From assembly GCF_019429565.1 (NCBI RefSeq), contig NZ_JAHXSA010000001.1, positions 558,001-622,000 on the forward strand: a DNA stretch of 64,000 nucleotides. The letters are read 5' to 3'. How positions within the stretch are numbered: the first letter of the stretch is position 1; every line of letters begins with the position of its first letter. A model generated the notes under the pieces. The model made no database searches. It had not been told where the DNA came from and worked only from the letters and a program-made list of their open reading frames with translations. This stretch comes from Schaalia sp. ORNL0103 (GTDB lineage Bacteria > Actinomycetota > Actinomycetes > Actinomycetales > Actinomycetaceae). The position numbers were made by a program, and so were the translations under genes. Below are positions 40,324-47,717 of this stretch, one piece after another.

Positions 40324-40498
40324 GCGCCCAGTTTAAGGGAGAGGGGCCGGCGCCAGTCTGTAACCAGGATCGCAGGCGCGTAGGCTCTCGCGATGTGCTT
40401 CAGGGACTGGTCCATGATAACCTTGTCGAGTTGTCGCCGTGCGCCCGCGTGGCGCACCGATCAGAATAGTCGTCGAGAAAGAAGAGGAGCGGTAAGAC

Positions 40499-40669
40499 AT
40501 GGCAGTTCCCAAGCGCAAGATGTCCCGTGCGAACACCCGCACCCGCCGGTCTACCTGGAAGGCTGATCTTACCGAGCTGAACACCGTCAAGGTTGCCGGC
40601 CGTGAGATCCGCGTGCCCCGCCGCCTGGCCAAGGCCTACAAGAACGGCCTCCTGGACGTCGAGGGCTGA
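40499..40669 (+). CDS. rpmF: 50S ribosomal protein L32, zinc-free form
   Basis: A 56-residue large-subunit protein, starting [18 protein letters not shown] and ending [15 protein letters not shown] lies 8 bases before the ATG. There is no cysteine, so the zinc-ribbon of canonical L32 is absent; actinobacteria often carry such C-minus versions, sometimes beside a zinc-binding paralogue used when zinc is plentiful. The gene stands alone and is closed by its own terminator. Confidence 0.94.
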   Translation: MAVPKRKMSRANTRTRRSTWKADLTELNTVKVAGREIRVPRRLAKAYKNGLLDVEG

Positions 40670-40686
40670 CCTCGCATCCACGCACG

Positions 40687-40715
40687 GGCCCGGGACTTGT
40701 TGTCCCGGGCCTTTG
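40687..40715 (+). terminator. Intrinsic terminator of rpmF
   Basis: GGCCCGGGAC pairs with GTCCCGGGCC around TTGTT (loop 40697-40701), followed by TTTGT. Classical terminator 17 bp after the stop codon. Confidence 0.9.
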
Positions 40716-40800
40716 TCATGCCCATCATTGCTGAGCGTTCGGCGAACACCCTTACGGTCGTCGACGCGAGCTAAATTCAACTACTCGAAAAGGAACGCAC

Positions 40801-42072
40801 ATGAGCCTGCCACTGTCTCTGCCCGCCGCGAGCGGGGGAGCGGGCCATGGCCTCGTCGCAGCGTCGAGCACGAGCGACACCGAGGGAGCCATCGTCTCCC
40901 TCTTCCTGATTGCCGCCGCTGCGGCTGTCGCACCCCTGCTGTCCTCGCTCACGCGCAAGCGCGTGCCCGACGTCGTCTGGCTGCTCATCCTCGGCGTCAT
41001 CATCGGACCGAACGTTCTCGGGCTTGCATCGCTCACCGAGCCGATCTCCGTGTTCCGAGAGGTTGGCATGGGCATGCTCTTCCTCATCGCGGGCACCGAG
41101 ATCGACGTTGAAGAGGTGCATGGGCGGGCGGGGAGACGCTCGCTGCTCACGTGGCTGGCGTGCTTCGGTATCGGCCTGGCAGTCTCCTGGGCGGCGGTCG
41201 CCGCGTCGGGGACGACGGGGGTTGCCACCGCCACCTACATCGCGCTCGCGATCGCGCTGACCTCGACGGCGCTCGGCACCCTGCTGCCCATCCTCATGGA
41301 AGCCGGCGTCATGGGGACGACGATCGGAAAGGCCGTCCTCGTCCACGGCGCCGTCGGCGAGCTCGCTCCCATCATCGCCATGTCGCTGCTGCTGTCGGCA
41401 CGTAGCCCGTGGGCCGCCGCGATCGTTCTCATGCTCTTCGCGCTTTCCACGGTCCTTGCGGTTGCTATCCCGACGCGCTTCATCCTCAAGCATCCGGCGA
41501 TCGGGCGGACGATCCTGCACGGGGCGCAGACCTCGCAAAAGACGCTCATGCGCGTCGTCATGCTGGTCCTCACCGGCCTCATGGCGCTGTCCGCGGTCAT
41601 GGAGCTGGACATGGTGCTCGGCGCGTTCGCGGCCGGCATCATCGTGCGCGCGCTGGCGCCCGGCAACTTCACGATGGTTGAGGGCGAGCTGCGCACCCTC
41701 GGCTTCTCGTTCCTGATCCCGCTGTTCTTCGTCACCTCGGGCATGAACATCTCGATGAGCGCCGTCGTGGGATATCCCTTCCTGCTCGTCGCCTTCATCG
41801 GCGCGATCCTCGTCGTGCGCGGCGTGCCCATCGTCCTTCTGGAACGCTTCCACGGATCGATCGAGCGAGTCGGCTGGACGGATGCGACACGCATCGGCCT
41901 GTACGGTGCGACAGGCCTGCCGATCATCGTCGCCGTCACCGAGCTGGGCGTCTCGACGGGTGTCCTGCCCGCGTGGCTCGCCTCGCTGCTCGTCGTCGCT
42001 GGCGCGATGTCCGTGCTGCTCTTCCCGCTGCTCGCCTTCCTGCTGGGGCGCGCTGGTGGAAAGGCGCGCTAA
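40801..42072 (+). CDS. Cation/proton antiporter (CPA2/KefB type)
   Basis: A 423-residue membrane protein with about 12 helices, in the monovalent cation:proton antiporter family. Conserved parts are VVWLLILGVIIGPNVLGLA near residue 60, the FLIAGTEIDVEEV segment near residue 97, SAVMELDMVLGAFAAGIIVR near residue 263, and FLIPLFFVTSGMNISM near residue 303. It lacks the cytoplasmic RCK/TrkA-N domain seen in KefB proteins, so it is the membrane part only. GGAACG precedes the ATG. It stands alone between rpmF and tRNA-Arg. Confidence 0.88.
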   Translation: MSLPLSLPAASGGAGHGLVAASSTSDTEGAIVSLFLIAAAAAVAPLLSSLTRKRVPDVVWLLILGVIIGPNVLGLASLTEPISVFREVGMGMLFLIAGTEIDVEEVHGRAGRRSLLTWLACFGIGLAVSWAAVAASGTTGVATATYIALAIALTSTALGTLLPILMEAGVMGTTIGKAVLVHGAVGELAPIIAMSLLLSARSPWAAAIVLMLFALSTVLAVAIPTRFILKHPAIGRTILHGAQTSQKTLMRVVMLVLTGLMALSAVMELDMVLGAFAAGIIVRALAPGNFTMVEGELRTLGFSFLIPLFFVTSGMNISMSAVVGYPFLLVAFIGAILVVRGVPIVLLERFHGSIERVGWTDATRIGLYGATGLPIIVAVTELGVSTGVLPAWLASLLVVAGAMSVLLFPLLAFLLGRAGGKAR

Positions 42073-42107
42073 CCTCCGCTAGTCTTACAGGCGGCGCACC
42101 GCGCCAC

Positions 42108-42180
42108 GCCTCCGTAGCTCAATGGATAGAGCAAGGGCCTTCTAATCCCGAGGTTGCAGGTTCGAGTCCTGTCGGAGGCG
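42108..42180 (+). tRNA. tRNA-Arg (UCU)
   Basis: Acceptor stem GCCTCCG/CGGAGGC (42108-42114 with 42173-42179), D arm AGCTCAATGGATAGAGC, anticodon loop CTTCTAA giving TCT, and T arm GCAGGTTCGAGTCCTGT. The anticodon stem has two mismatched pairs, which deserves a covariance-model check. It marks the left edge of a low-GC accessory stretch. Confidence 0.92.
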
Positions 42181-42212
42181 CCGACGAGCAATCGTGGCGA
42201 TAGTCTGCGATT

Positions 42213-42731
42213 TTACTGGTTGTCTCCGATGAGGACACACCAACAGTCTTCTGATGTTGAGAAGCAGAGTGTGCCAATCGTGTCGATTGCTCCCAGGGTC
42301 AGGTAGTTTTTAAAGAAGACTACGTGTTTGAAAACTGTTCCGACCGTCATGTTGTCGACGACGACTTCAAGGCCGGGTGTGATTGTGACCCGAATTGCCC
42401 TAGGGTGCCCGGGTCCAGCTCCGTAGGCCTCGCCAAGGAGGGCGAGTTTTTCCTGGTTTTCCCGAACGCCCTGCACCCAGCAGTTCGGTAGTTCATACGC
42501 CTTGACGAATCTTGAAGACTCCTCGCGTATTCCCGTACGTTTCCGGGCAAGAAAAATTTCTGGAGTGCATACGACTTGGCTTAGGATTCGAACTTTGTCT
42601 TCGAGCTGATTCGTTACCCGAATAAATGCTTGTGACATCTGATCAAGTTTCTCTGAAGTAGTGCTATCGGTGTCTGATAGGAGTGCTTTGAGATCGAGCT
42701 CGAGTTGCGTGGTAATGGGGTAGCTGTTCAT
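42213..42731 (-). CDS. Orphan hypothetical protein beside tRNA-Arg
   Basis: Unrecognised 172-residue protein without signal peptide or membrane helix. The first 60 residues are predicted helical, with a coiled-coil look (LELDLKALL...EKLDQMSQAFIRVTNQLEDKVRILSQVV). The second half is beta-rich (IRVTITPGLEVVVDNMTVGTVFKHVVFF) and ends with two cysteine-containing strands. The ATG at 42731 has AGAGGAACG upstream. Its codon use and base composition are clearly less GC-rich than the chromosome around it, as expected for DNA gained at a tRNA gene. Confidence 0.6.
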   Translation of the reverse strand: MNSYPITTQLELDLKALLSDTDSTTSEKLDQMSQAFIRVTNQLEDKVRILSQVVCTPEIFLARKRTGIREESSRFVKAYELPNCWVQGVRENQEKLALLGEAYGAGPGHPRAIRVTITPGLEVVVDNMTVGTVFKHVVFFKNYLTLGAIDTIGTLCFSTSEDCWCVLIGDNQ

Positions 42732-42889
42732 GGCGGCGTTCCTCTGAAGGATTAGTGATGGTGAGTGATGAGGTTCGCGGTGGTGTAGGAGCCGTGTGTT
42801 ATGAGTTGCCCTGCAAGCTCTATGCAGCCTCATCTGTAGAAGAGCATTACATGCAGATTCCTTTCACGCAATATTTAAAAGGGTTATTA

Positions 42890-42921
42890 CTAGTAAGCTA
42901 GTATGCTAGTAAACTAGTAAA
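42890..42921. repeat. Four 8-bp iterated repeats (CTAGTA..)
   Basis: CTAGTA occurs at 42890, 42898, 42906 and 42914, exactly 8 bp apart (units CTAGTAAG, CTAGTATG, CTAGTAAA, CTAGTAAA). They lie about 160 bp upstream of the orphan gene in the AT-rich core. Confidence 0.85.
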
Positions 42922-43299
42922 TTAGGCGACTAATGGTTTAATTAAGTGGGATAGATGTAAATAAAAATGGATATTTTCTATCTTGTTTTCTCATGTGTGC
43001 GAATCCTGGGAAAAATCGATTGATGAATCCGAACGTTGGCGGTGCAGTTACCCTTCGTGTTCAAGTAACTTGCTCGAGCAATAGAAGTGTTTGGTGGTTG
43101 CGGTCCATCGTGGTAGCGAGACGTGCATGTCATGCGCATGTGTACGAGAACTTAGGTTGAAGTTGGCGATATTTTGTTGGAGTGGGGGAGAGGCTTGGTC
43201 CGTCCCTAACGCCTGGATGACGCCTCTGAGGTCGAGCGGAGCGATACACGTCGCTGTAGTGTGTCGAACCCTGTGTCCTTCACGGGGATTGATTCAGCG

Positions 43300-43308
43300 T
43301 GGCATAAT
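43300..43308 (+). promoter_or_regulatory. Extended -10 promoter box
   Basis: TGGCATAAT fits the extended -10 form TGnTATAAT with one change. RNA starting about 43314 on the plus strand would begin with the 43311-43344 hairpin and run antisense to the small peptide gene at 43361-43504. No clear -35 is present. Confidence 0.4.
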
Positions 43309-43310
43309 GG

Positions 43311-43344
43311 GGGGAGCCGAACAGTTGCCGCTGTTCGACTCCCC
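43311..43344. terminator. Stable hairpin downstream of the 47-residue ORF
   Basis: GGGGAGCCGAACAG pairs with CTGTTCGACTCCCC (13 of 14 pairs) around a 6-base loop, and a second short hairpin CCGG-TTT-CCGG follows at 43344-43354. They could end the minus-strand transcript of the small ORF or fold the start of a plus-strand RNA. Confidence 0.6.
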
Positions 43345-43360
43345 GGTTTCCGGGATGGTC

Positions 43361-43504
43361 TTAGCTCCCCGTCAGGGTGCTAAGCGGGAATGCAATCGCC
43401 CAGATCAGCTGCGGCAGTGTCGTGATCACTGCTACAGCGATCTGGGCTTTCTGCTTCCCGTCACAACCTCGCCGCCGTTGGGGCTGGCGATGGTCTTTAG
43501 CCAT
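43361..43504 (-). CDS. 47-residue basic membrane peptide (possible type I toxin)
   Basis: An unannotated small ORF with a strong AGGAGG 10 bases before its ATG. The first 19 residues are hydrophilic and very basic (MAKDHRQPQRRR, then GKQK). Residues 21-44 form one hydrophobic helix (QIAVAVITTLPQLIWAIAF) and the last few are polar. Small basic-plus-helix peptides next to structured RNA are the usual form of type I toxins and of small membrane regulators; the family here is not recognised. It lies in the accessory stretch after tRNA-Arg, with strong hairpins beyond its stop codon and a possible antisense promoter. Confidence 0.55.
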   Translation of the reverse strand: MAKDHRQPQRRRGCDGKQKAQIAVAVITTLPQLIWAIAFPLSTLTGS

Positions 43505-43699
43505 TGCCCAGTCACCTCCTCTCAACGGAATCGCTCCCCGGCAGGAATGCAGGTGTCCCGGGGCGGTGCCGTGGAGGCAGCACTATCGTCGCACTGTGTA
43601 TAGTCATCTCTGGCACGGATGTGAGACGGGCGCTGTCACAAACTCCCGTTACGTGGACCCCTCCTGCGCCACCTGCACGAAGGCGGTCATACTGGGGTC

Positions 43700-43765
43700 A
43701 TGAACGCACGAACGAACACCACCCGTCGCATGTGCGGGTCTATTCGTGCCCGAATGTGCAGCTGA
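43700..43765 (+). CDS. Met/Cys leader peptide upstream of metF
   Basis: A 21-residue ORF, 98 bp before metF. It has three Arg-rich groups and two Met-Cys pairs: R-R-M-C at residues 9-12 and A-R-M-C near the end. CATACT lies 6 bases before the ATG, the right place for a -10 box of a leaderless transcript. Short Cys-rich leaderless ORFs upstream of sulfur genes are known attenuators in mycobacteria; here the downstream genes make methionine. Expression is inferred. Confidence 0.5.
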   Translation: MNARTNTTRRMCGSIRARMCS

Positions 43766-43863
43766 CACCGACGTCCGCCAATCCTTAGGCTCGCGCCCCA
43801 CCACCACACGCCCGCGTCAACGCGCACTCACGTGGAAGCCAGCCGCCACCCGAGAGTTACACC

Positions 43864-44847
43864 GTGCCCTTCTCAGACGACGCCTACGCCTGTCCCTGCA
43901 CCCACGACCACGAGCCCACGCTCCTGTCCTTCGAGGTCATGCCCCCGCGCAAGCCCTCCCTGGAAGAACCCTTCTGGAACACTGTCGACCAGCTGCTGCG
44001 CGTGCGTCCCGACTTCATGTCCGTCACCTATGGCGCGGGCGGTAAGGATCGCTCCAACGCCCGTGCGACGGTCCGCCGCCTCGTGCGTGACACCCCGATC
44101 CAGCCGATCGCGCACCTGACCTGCGTCGGTAACTCGACCGAAGAAGTCGTCTCCACTGTCTACGACTACCTGGACTCTGGCGTGCGCACCTTCCTGGCGC
44201 TGCGCGGAGACCCGCCGGTGGGACAGGAAGGTTGGGAGCCCGGCCCGGGCGGCGTCGGTAGCGCCACTGAGCTCATTCACCTGATCCGCACCGTCGAAAA
44301 GCGCCGCTGCGACGCCCATCCGGGTGAGGCGCTGCGCTCCGCCTTCAAGCCTCTGACCATCGCCGTCGCCGCGTTCCCTGCGGGCAACCCCGCAGCCGGA
44401 ACCACGCCCGCTCAGGAAGTCGAGCGCCTCCTCGTCAAGCAGGCTGCAGGCGCCTCCTTCGCGATTACGCAGCTCTTCTGGGATGCCGAGGTCTACGCCT
44501 CCTTCGTCGAGCGTGCCCGCCGCGCCGGCGTCACCATCCCGATCGTGCCCGGCCTGCTGCCGGCCACCGACCCGGCGCGTCTGCGCCGCGTCCAAGACCT
44601 CACCGGTATTGAGGTCCCCGAATACCTGCTGACGACGCTCGCCGACTATCCCCACCAGGACGCGCGCGACGAGTTCGGCGCAGTCTTCGGCTCGCGCCTC
44701 ATCCACTCCGTCCTGGAGGCGGGCGCGCCAGGCGTCCACCTCTACACCTTCAACCGCTCCAAGCCCGTCTTGGACATCCTGGCCCTCATGGGAGTGAAGC
44801 CTGACCCGCTGCGGTCCCAGGCCTCGACCCCTGATACCCGCGCCTGA
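43864..44847 (+). CDS. metF: 5,10-methylenetetrahydrofolate reductase
   Basis: FAD enzyme reducing methylene-tetrahydrofolate to methyl-tetrahydrofolate, the methyl donor for MetE. Motifs are LLSFEVMPPRKPS near residue 20, DFMSVTYGAGGKDRS near residue 50, HLTCVGNSTEEV, the flavin-region ALRGDPPVG near residue 117, and GASFAITQLFWDAE near residue 197. There are 327 residues. The GTG start at 43864 is favoured by alignment of the family N terminus; a weak GAGAG precedes it. metE follows after 79 bp. Confidence 0.94.
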   Translation: MPFSDDAYACPCTHDHEPTLLSFEVMPPRKPSLEEPFWNTVDQLLRVRPDFMSVTYGAGGKDRSNARATVRRLVRDTPIQPIAHLTCVGNSTEEVVSTVYDYLDSGVRTFLALRGDPPVGQEGWEPGPGGVGSATELIHLIRTVEKRRCDAHPGEALRSAFKPLTIAVAAFPAGNPAAGTTPAQEVERLLVKQAAGASFAITQLFWDAEVYASFVERARRAGVTIPIVPGLLPATDPARLRRVQDLTGIEVPEYLLTTLADYPHQDARDEFGAVFGSRLIHSVLEAGAPGVHLYTFNRSKPVLDILALMGVKPDPLRSQASTPDTRA

Positions 44848-44926
44848 GCGCACCACCATCCACCCTGCGGCAGGGTGCGGGATTTCCCGCGCACGCCGAA
44901 CGAGTAGCACACCCAAGGAGAAAACC

Positions 44927-47248
44927 ATGTCCGCTGCGACCACGCAGTTTCCCACCGCCACGATCCTGGCCTATCCGCGTATCGGCCGTGGCCGCGAGCT
45001 CAAGCGCGCCCTCGAGGCCCGTTGGGCCGGCCGCATCACCGAGGCTGAGCTGATCCAGGCCGCCAACGATCTTCGCAAGGAGAACCTTGCGCGCCTCGTC
45101 GAGCTGGGTCTGAACCCCTCCGACGCGTCCCTGGCCGACGCCCCCTCCCTGTACGACCACGTCCTGGACGCCACGATCCTCCTGGGTGCCATCCCGCCGC
45201 GCTTCGCCGGCCGCGAGGGCCTCGACCTCTACTTCGCGCTCGCCCGCGGTGATGACAAGGTCGGCCCCGAAGAGATGACGAAGTGGTTCGACACGAACTA
45301 CCACTACCTCGTCCCCGAGATTGGCCCCGACACGCCCCTGCGCTTCGCCGACGACACGATCACCCGTCGCTTCACGGACGCCCGCGAGTGGGGCTACGTC
45401 ACCCGCCCGGTTCTGGTCGGCCCCGTCACCTACCTGGCGCTCGCCAAGGCTGACCCGGCCACCCCGGACTTTGATCCGCTTACCCGCATCGACGAGGCCG
45501 TGGCCGCGTACGAGGAGGCACTGGCCTCCCTGCACGCCGCGGGCGCCCCGTGGGTCCAGCTCGACGAGCCGGCCCTCACCTCCGACAACCTGTCGCGCAC
45601 CCGCGTTGAGCTGGGCGAGCTCGCCGCCCGCGTCTACGAGCGCCTGGCCGCCTCTCAGAACCGTCCCCAGATCCTGCTCACCACGCCCTACGGCGATGCC
45701 TCCCACGCGGTGGGTGCTCTGGCTAAGACTGGCGTCGAGGCCCTCCACGTCGACACGCTGCGCGGCTCGCTGCCCAAGGGCGCCGACCTGTCCGGCGTCA
45801 CCCTCGTCGTCGGTGCGGTCGATGGCCGCTACATCTGGCGCGCCGACCTGGCGCAGCTGCGCGACACCCTGAAGGCCGCTCAGGCCCTGGGCGCCGCCCG
45901 CGTCACCGTCGCCACCTCCAACTCCCTCCAGCACGTGCCTCACGACACCGCGCTGGAGACCTGGGACGACGCGACCCTCAACGAGAACCTGCACGCCTGG
46001 CTCGCCTTCGCCGACCAGAAGGTGCTCGAGGTCGTCACCCTCGCGCGCGGCGTGGATGAGGGCTGGGAAGCCATCGATGCCGAGGTTGCCGAGGCCACCC
46101 GCGTCCTCGAGCAGCGCGCCGCCGCCCCCGGCGTCGTGCGCCCCGAGGTTCGCAGCCGCACCGCCGCTCTGACCGATGCCGATCGCGCCCGCGAGCCCTA
46201 CCTGGAGCGCGAGGCCGCCCAGACCGAGCGCCTGCACCTGCCCCCGCTGCCCACGACGACCATCGGCTCGTTCCCGCAGACCACCGAGATCCGCAAGGCC
46301 CGCGCCGCCAACGCTCGCGGAGAACTGTCCGACGCGGACTACGAGGCCCGCATGCGCGAGGAAATTGCCTCGGTCATCACGCTCCAGGAGGAGCTGGGAC
46401 TCGACATGCTCGTCCACGGTGAGGCCGAGCGTAACGACATGGTCCAGTACTTCGCCGAGCTGCTCGATGGCTTTGCCGCCACGCGCAACGGCTGGGTGCA
46501 GTCCTACGGCTCGCGCTGCACGCGTCCCTCCGTCCTGTGGGGCGACGTTTCGCGCCCCGCGCCCATGACCGTGGGCTGGACCAGCTACGCCCAGTCGCTC
46601 ACCGACAAGCCCGTCAAGGGCATGCTCACCGGCCCCGTCACGATCATCGCGTGGTCCTTCCCGCGCAACGACCTGCCCCTCGGCGAAATCGCCGACCAGA
46701 TCGGCCTTGCCCTGCGCGACGAGGTCTCCGATCTCGAGGCAGCCGGCATCGCCGCGATCCAGGTCGACGAGCCCGCCCTGCGTGAGCTCCTGCCCCTGGA
46801 TGCCGACCGCCACGCCGACTACCTGAACTGGTCCGTGGGATCCTTCCGCCTGGCCACCTCCTCGGTGCGTCCCGACACCCAGATCCACACGCACCTGTGC
46901 TACTCCGAGTTCGGCCAGATCATCGACGCCATCAAGGGCCTGGATGCCGACGTGACGTCCATTGAGGCGGCCCGCTCCAAGATGGAGGTCGTCCCCGAGC
47001 TCGCCGAGTCCGGCTTCGACCACGGCATCGGCCCCGGCGTGTGGGACATCCATGCTCCCCGCGTCCCCGGCACCGAAGAGCTCGCCGAGCTCATCGGCTT
47101 GGCCGCCGACGCCGTTCCGGTCTCGCGCCTGTGGGTCAACCCCGACTGCGGCCTCAAGACCCGCGGCTACGAGGAAACAAAGGCGTCGCTGGACAACCTT
47201 GTCTCTGCTACTCGACAAGTGCGTGCCCAGCGCGGCCTGGAGAGCTGA
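44927..47248 (+). CDS. metE: Cobalamin-independent methionine synthase
   Basis: Transfers the methyl group of methyl-tetrahydrofolate to homocysteine without B12, using a zinc ion. The two similar barrels begin near residue 6 (ILAYPRIGRGRELKRALE) and near residue 440 (TTTIGSFPQTTEIRKAR). Zinc ligands lie in IHTHLCYSEF (His, Cys) near residue 651, a Glu in the IEAARSKME region, and the Cys of NPDCGLKTR near residue 737. There are 773 residues. AAGGAG lies 8 bases before the ATG. With metF it forms the methyl branch of methionine synthesis. Confidence 0.97.
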   Translation: MSAATTQFPTATILAYPRIGRGRELKRALEARWAGRITEAELIQAANDLRKENLARLVELGLNPSDASLADAPSLYDHVLDATILLGAIPPRFAGREGLDLYFALARGDDKVGPEEMTKWFDTNYHYLVPEIGPDTPLRFADDTITRRFTDAREWGYVTRPVLVGPVTYLALAKADPATPDFDPLTRIDEAVAAYEEALASLHAAGAPWVQLDEPALTSDNLSRTRVELGELAARVYERLAASQNRPQILLTTPYGDASHAVGALAKTGVEALHVDTLRGSLPKGADLSGVTLVVGAVDGRYIWRADLAQLRDTLKAAQALGAARVTVATSNSLQHVPHDTALETWDDATLNENLHAWLAFADQKVLEVVTLARGVDEGWEAIDAEVAEATRVLEQRAAAPGVVRPEVRSRTAALTDADRAREPYLEREAAQTERLHLPPLPTTTIGSFPQTTEIRKARAANARGELSDADYEARMREEIASVITLQEELGLDMLVHGEAERNDMVQYFAELLDGFAATRNGWVQSYGSRCTRPSVLWGDVSRPAPMTVGWTSYAQSLTDKPVKGMLTGPVTIIAWSFPRNDLPLGEIADQIGLALRDEVSDLEAAGIAAIQVDEPALRELLPLDADRHADYLNWSVGSFRLATSSVRPDTQIHTHLCYSEFGQIIDAIKGLDADVTSIEAARSKMEVVPELAESGFDHGIGPGVWDIHAPRVPGTEELAELIGLAADAVPVSRLWVNPDCGLKTRGYEETKASLDNLVSATRQVRAQRGLES

Positions 47249-47264
47249 GCGTTCTCCTAGGCGA

Positions 47265-47300
47265 TAGGTGAGGGGCGGGCCCTTTGGGTCCCGCCCCTCA
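47265..47300 (+). terminator. Intrinsic terminator of metE
   Basis: GGTGAGGGGCGGG (47265-47277) pairs perfectly with CCCGCCCCTCACC (47288-47300), followed by GTTTGCGT. It closes the metF-metE transcript. Confidence 0.85.
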
Positions 47301-47554
47301 CCGTTTGCGTCTGTGCGGGCGCGCTACGTGTGCGCTGGTGATCCGCGTGCGGGGGAGCGGGCATCTGTGCCCACGCATGTAACAGCGCCAGAATGTGACG
47401 GTGCATCGGGGAGATGGGATGCACTGTCTGAGCTGTTGCCTTATCGGTGTTATTGCAACGATTAATAGCTGTCGCCAGGGTGGTAGCCGGTGAATACAGG
47501 CTGTCCGCCCCGCGATCAGACGCTGTTACACAGTCTCATTGTGTGGACGCCGTG
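47301..47554. other. Gap between metE and the leader promoter
   Basis: About 250 bp with no coding pattern and no repeats that I can see beyond a short inverted pair around ACACAGTCTCATTGTGT at 47528-47544. Confidence 0.5.
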
Positions 47555-47590
47555 TTGCTCGGACGGAATCCGTCCGACAGACTTAATGCC
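47555..47590 (+). promoter_or_regulatory. Leaderless promoter with 19-bp palindrome in the spacer
   Basis: TTGCTC (47555-47560) and CAGACT (47578-47583) are 17 bp apart, and the ATG of the leader ORF follows 7 bases later, where transcription should start. TCGGACGGA-A-TCCGTCCGA (47559-47577), a perfect palindrome with one central base, fills the spacer, so a dimeric repressor bound there would block RNA polymerase. Confidence 0.6.
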
Positions 47591-47656
47591 ATGACGACCT
47601 TCGCGAACCCCATGTGCTGCCCCTGCGGTGGCATGATGTCGCGAATGTGTATGTGA
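47591..47656 (+). CDS. Met/Cys-rich leader peptide upstream of the winged-helix regulator
   Basis: A 21-residue ORF with four Cys and six Met (counting the start). Key clusters are P-M-C-C-P-C at residues 7-12 and M-M-S-R-M-C-M at the end. It has no ribosome-binding site but is preceded by a promoter placed for leaderless expression, the form found for polycysteine attenuator ORFs of mycobacteria. Its stop codon forms the first bases of a hairpin that competes with a second one before the regulator gene at 47747. Confidence 0.6.
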   Translation: MTTFANPMCCPCGGMMSRMCM

Positions 47657-47717
47657 TTGACGCCCCAGATACCCCTGTCAATCACCGCCGCAGTGATATA
47701 CCCACGCCGATAGTGGG
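47654..47717 (+). promoter_or_regulatory. Attenuator-like set of alternative hairpins
   Basis: TGATTGAC (47654-47661, starting at the leader stop codon) pairs with GTCAATCA (47677-47684). ATCAC (47681-47685) can instead pair with GTGAT (47693-47697), sharing four bases with the first stem, and CCCAC/GTGGG (47701-47705, 47713-47717) forms a third. A ribosome halted near the leader's end would open the first stem. No T tract follows, so control of translation or Rho access is more likely than intrinsic termination. Confidence 0.45.

Larger units (their letters stand above)
42732..43360. other. Low-GC gap without a convincing gene
   Basis: A stretch with an AT-rich core at about 42850-43010. 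It contains the CTAGTA repeats, a 12-bp palindrome TTGCTCGAGCAA at 43070-43081 and a strong hairpin near 43311-43344. The longest plus-strand open frame (43091-43603) has no ribosome-binding site and no family look. Confidence 0.6.

Noticed and set aside
43091-43603. 170-codon plus-strand open frame before metF
   Set aside because: No ribosome-binding site, no family look, cysteine/serine-rich random composition, and the opposite strand has the better-supported 47-residue ORF.
42108-43700. Attachment-site repeat of tRNA-Arg marking a complete integrated element
   Set aside because: I found no second copy of the tRNA 3' end and no integrase gene in the interval.
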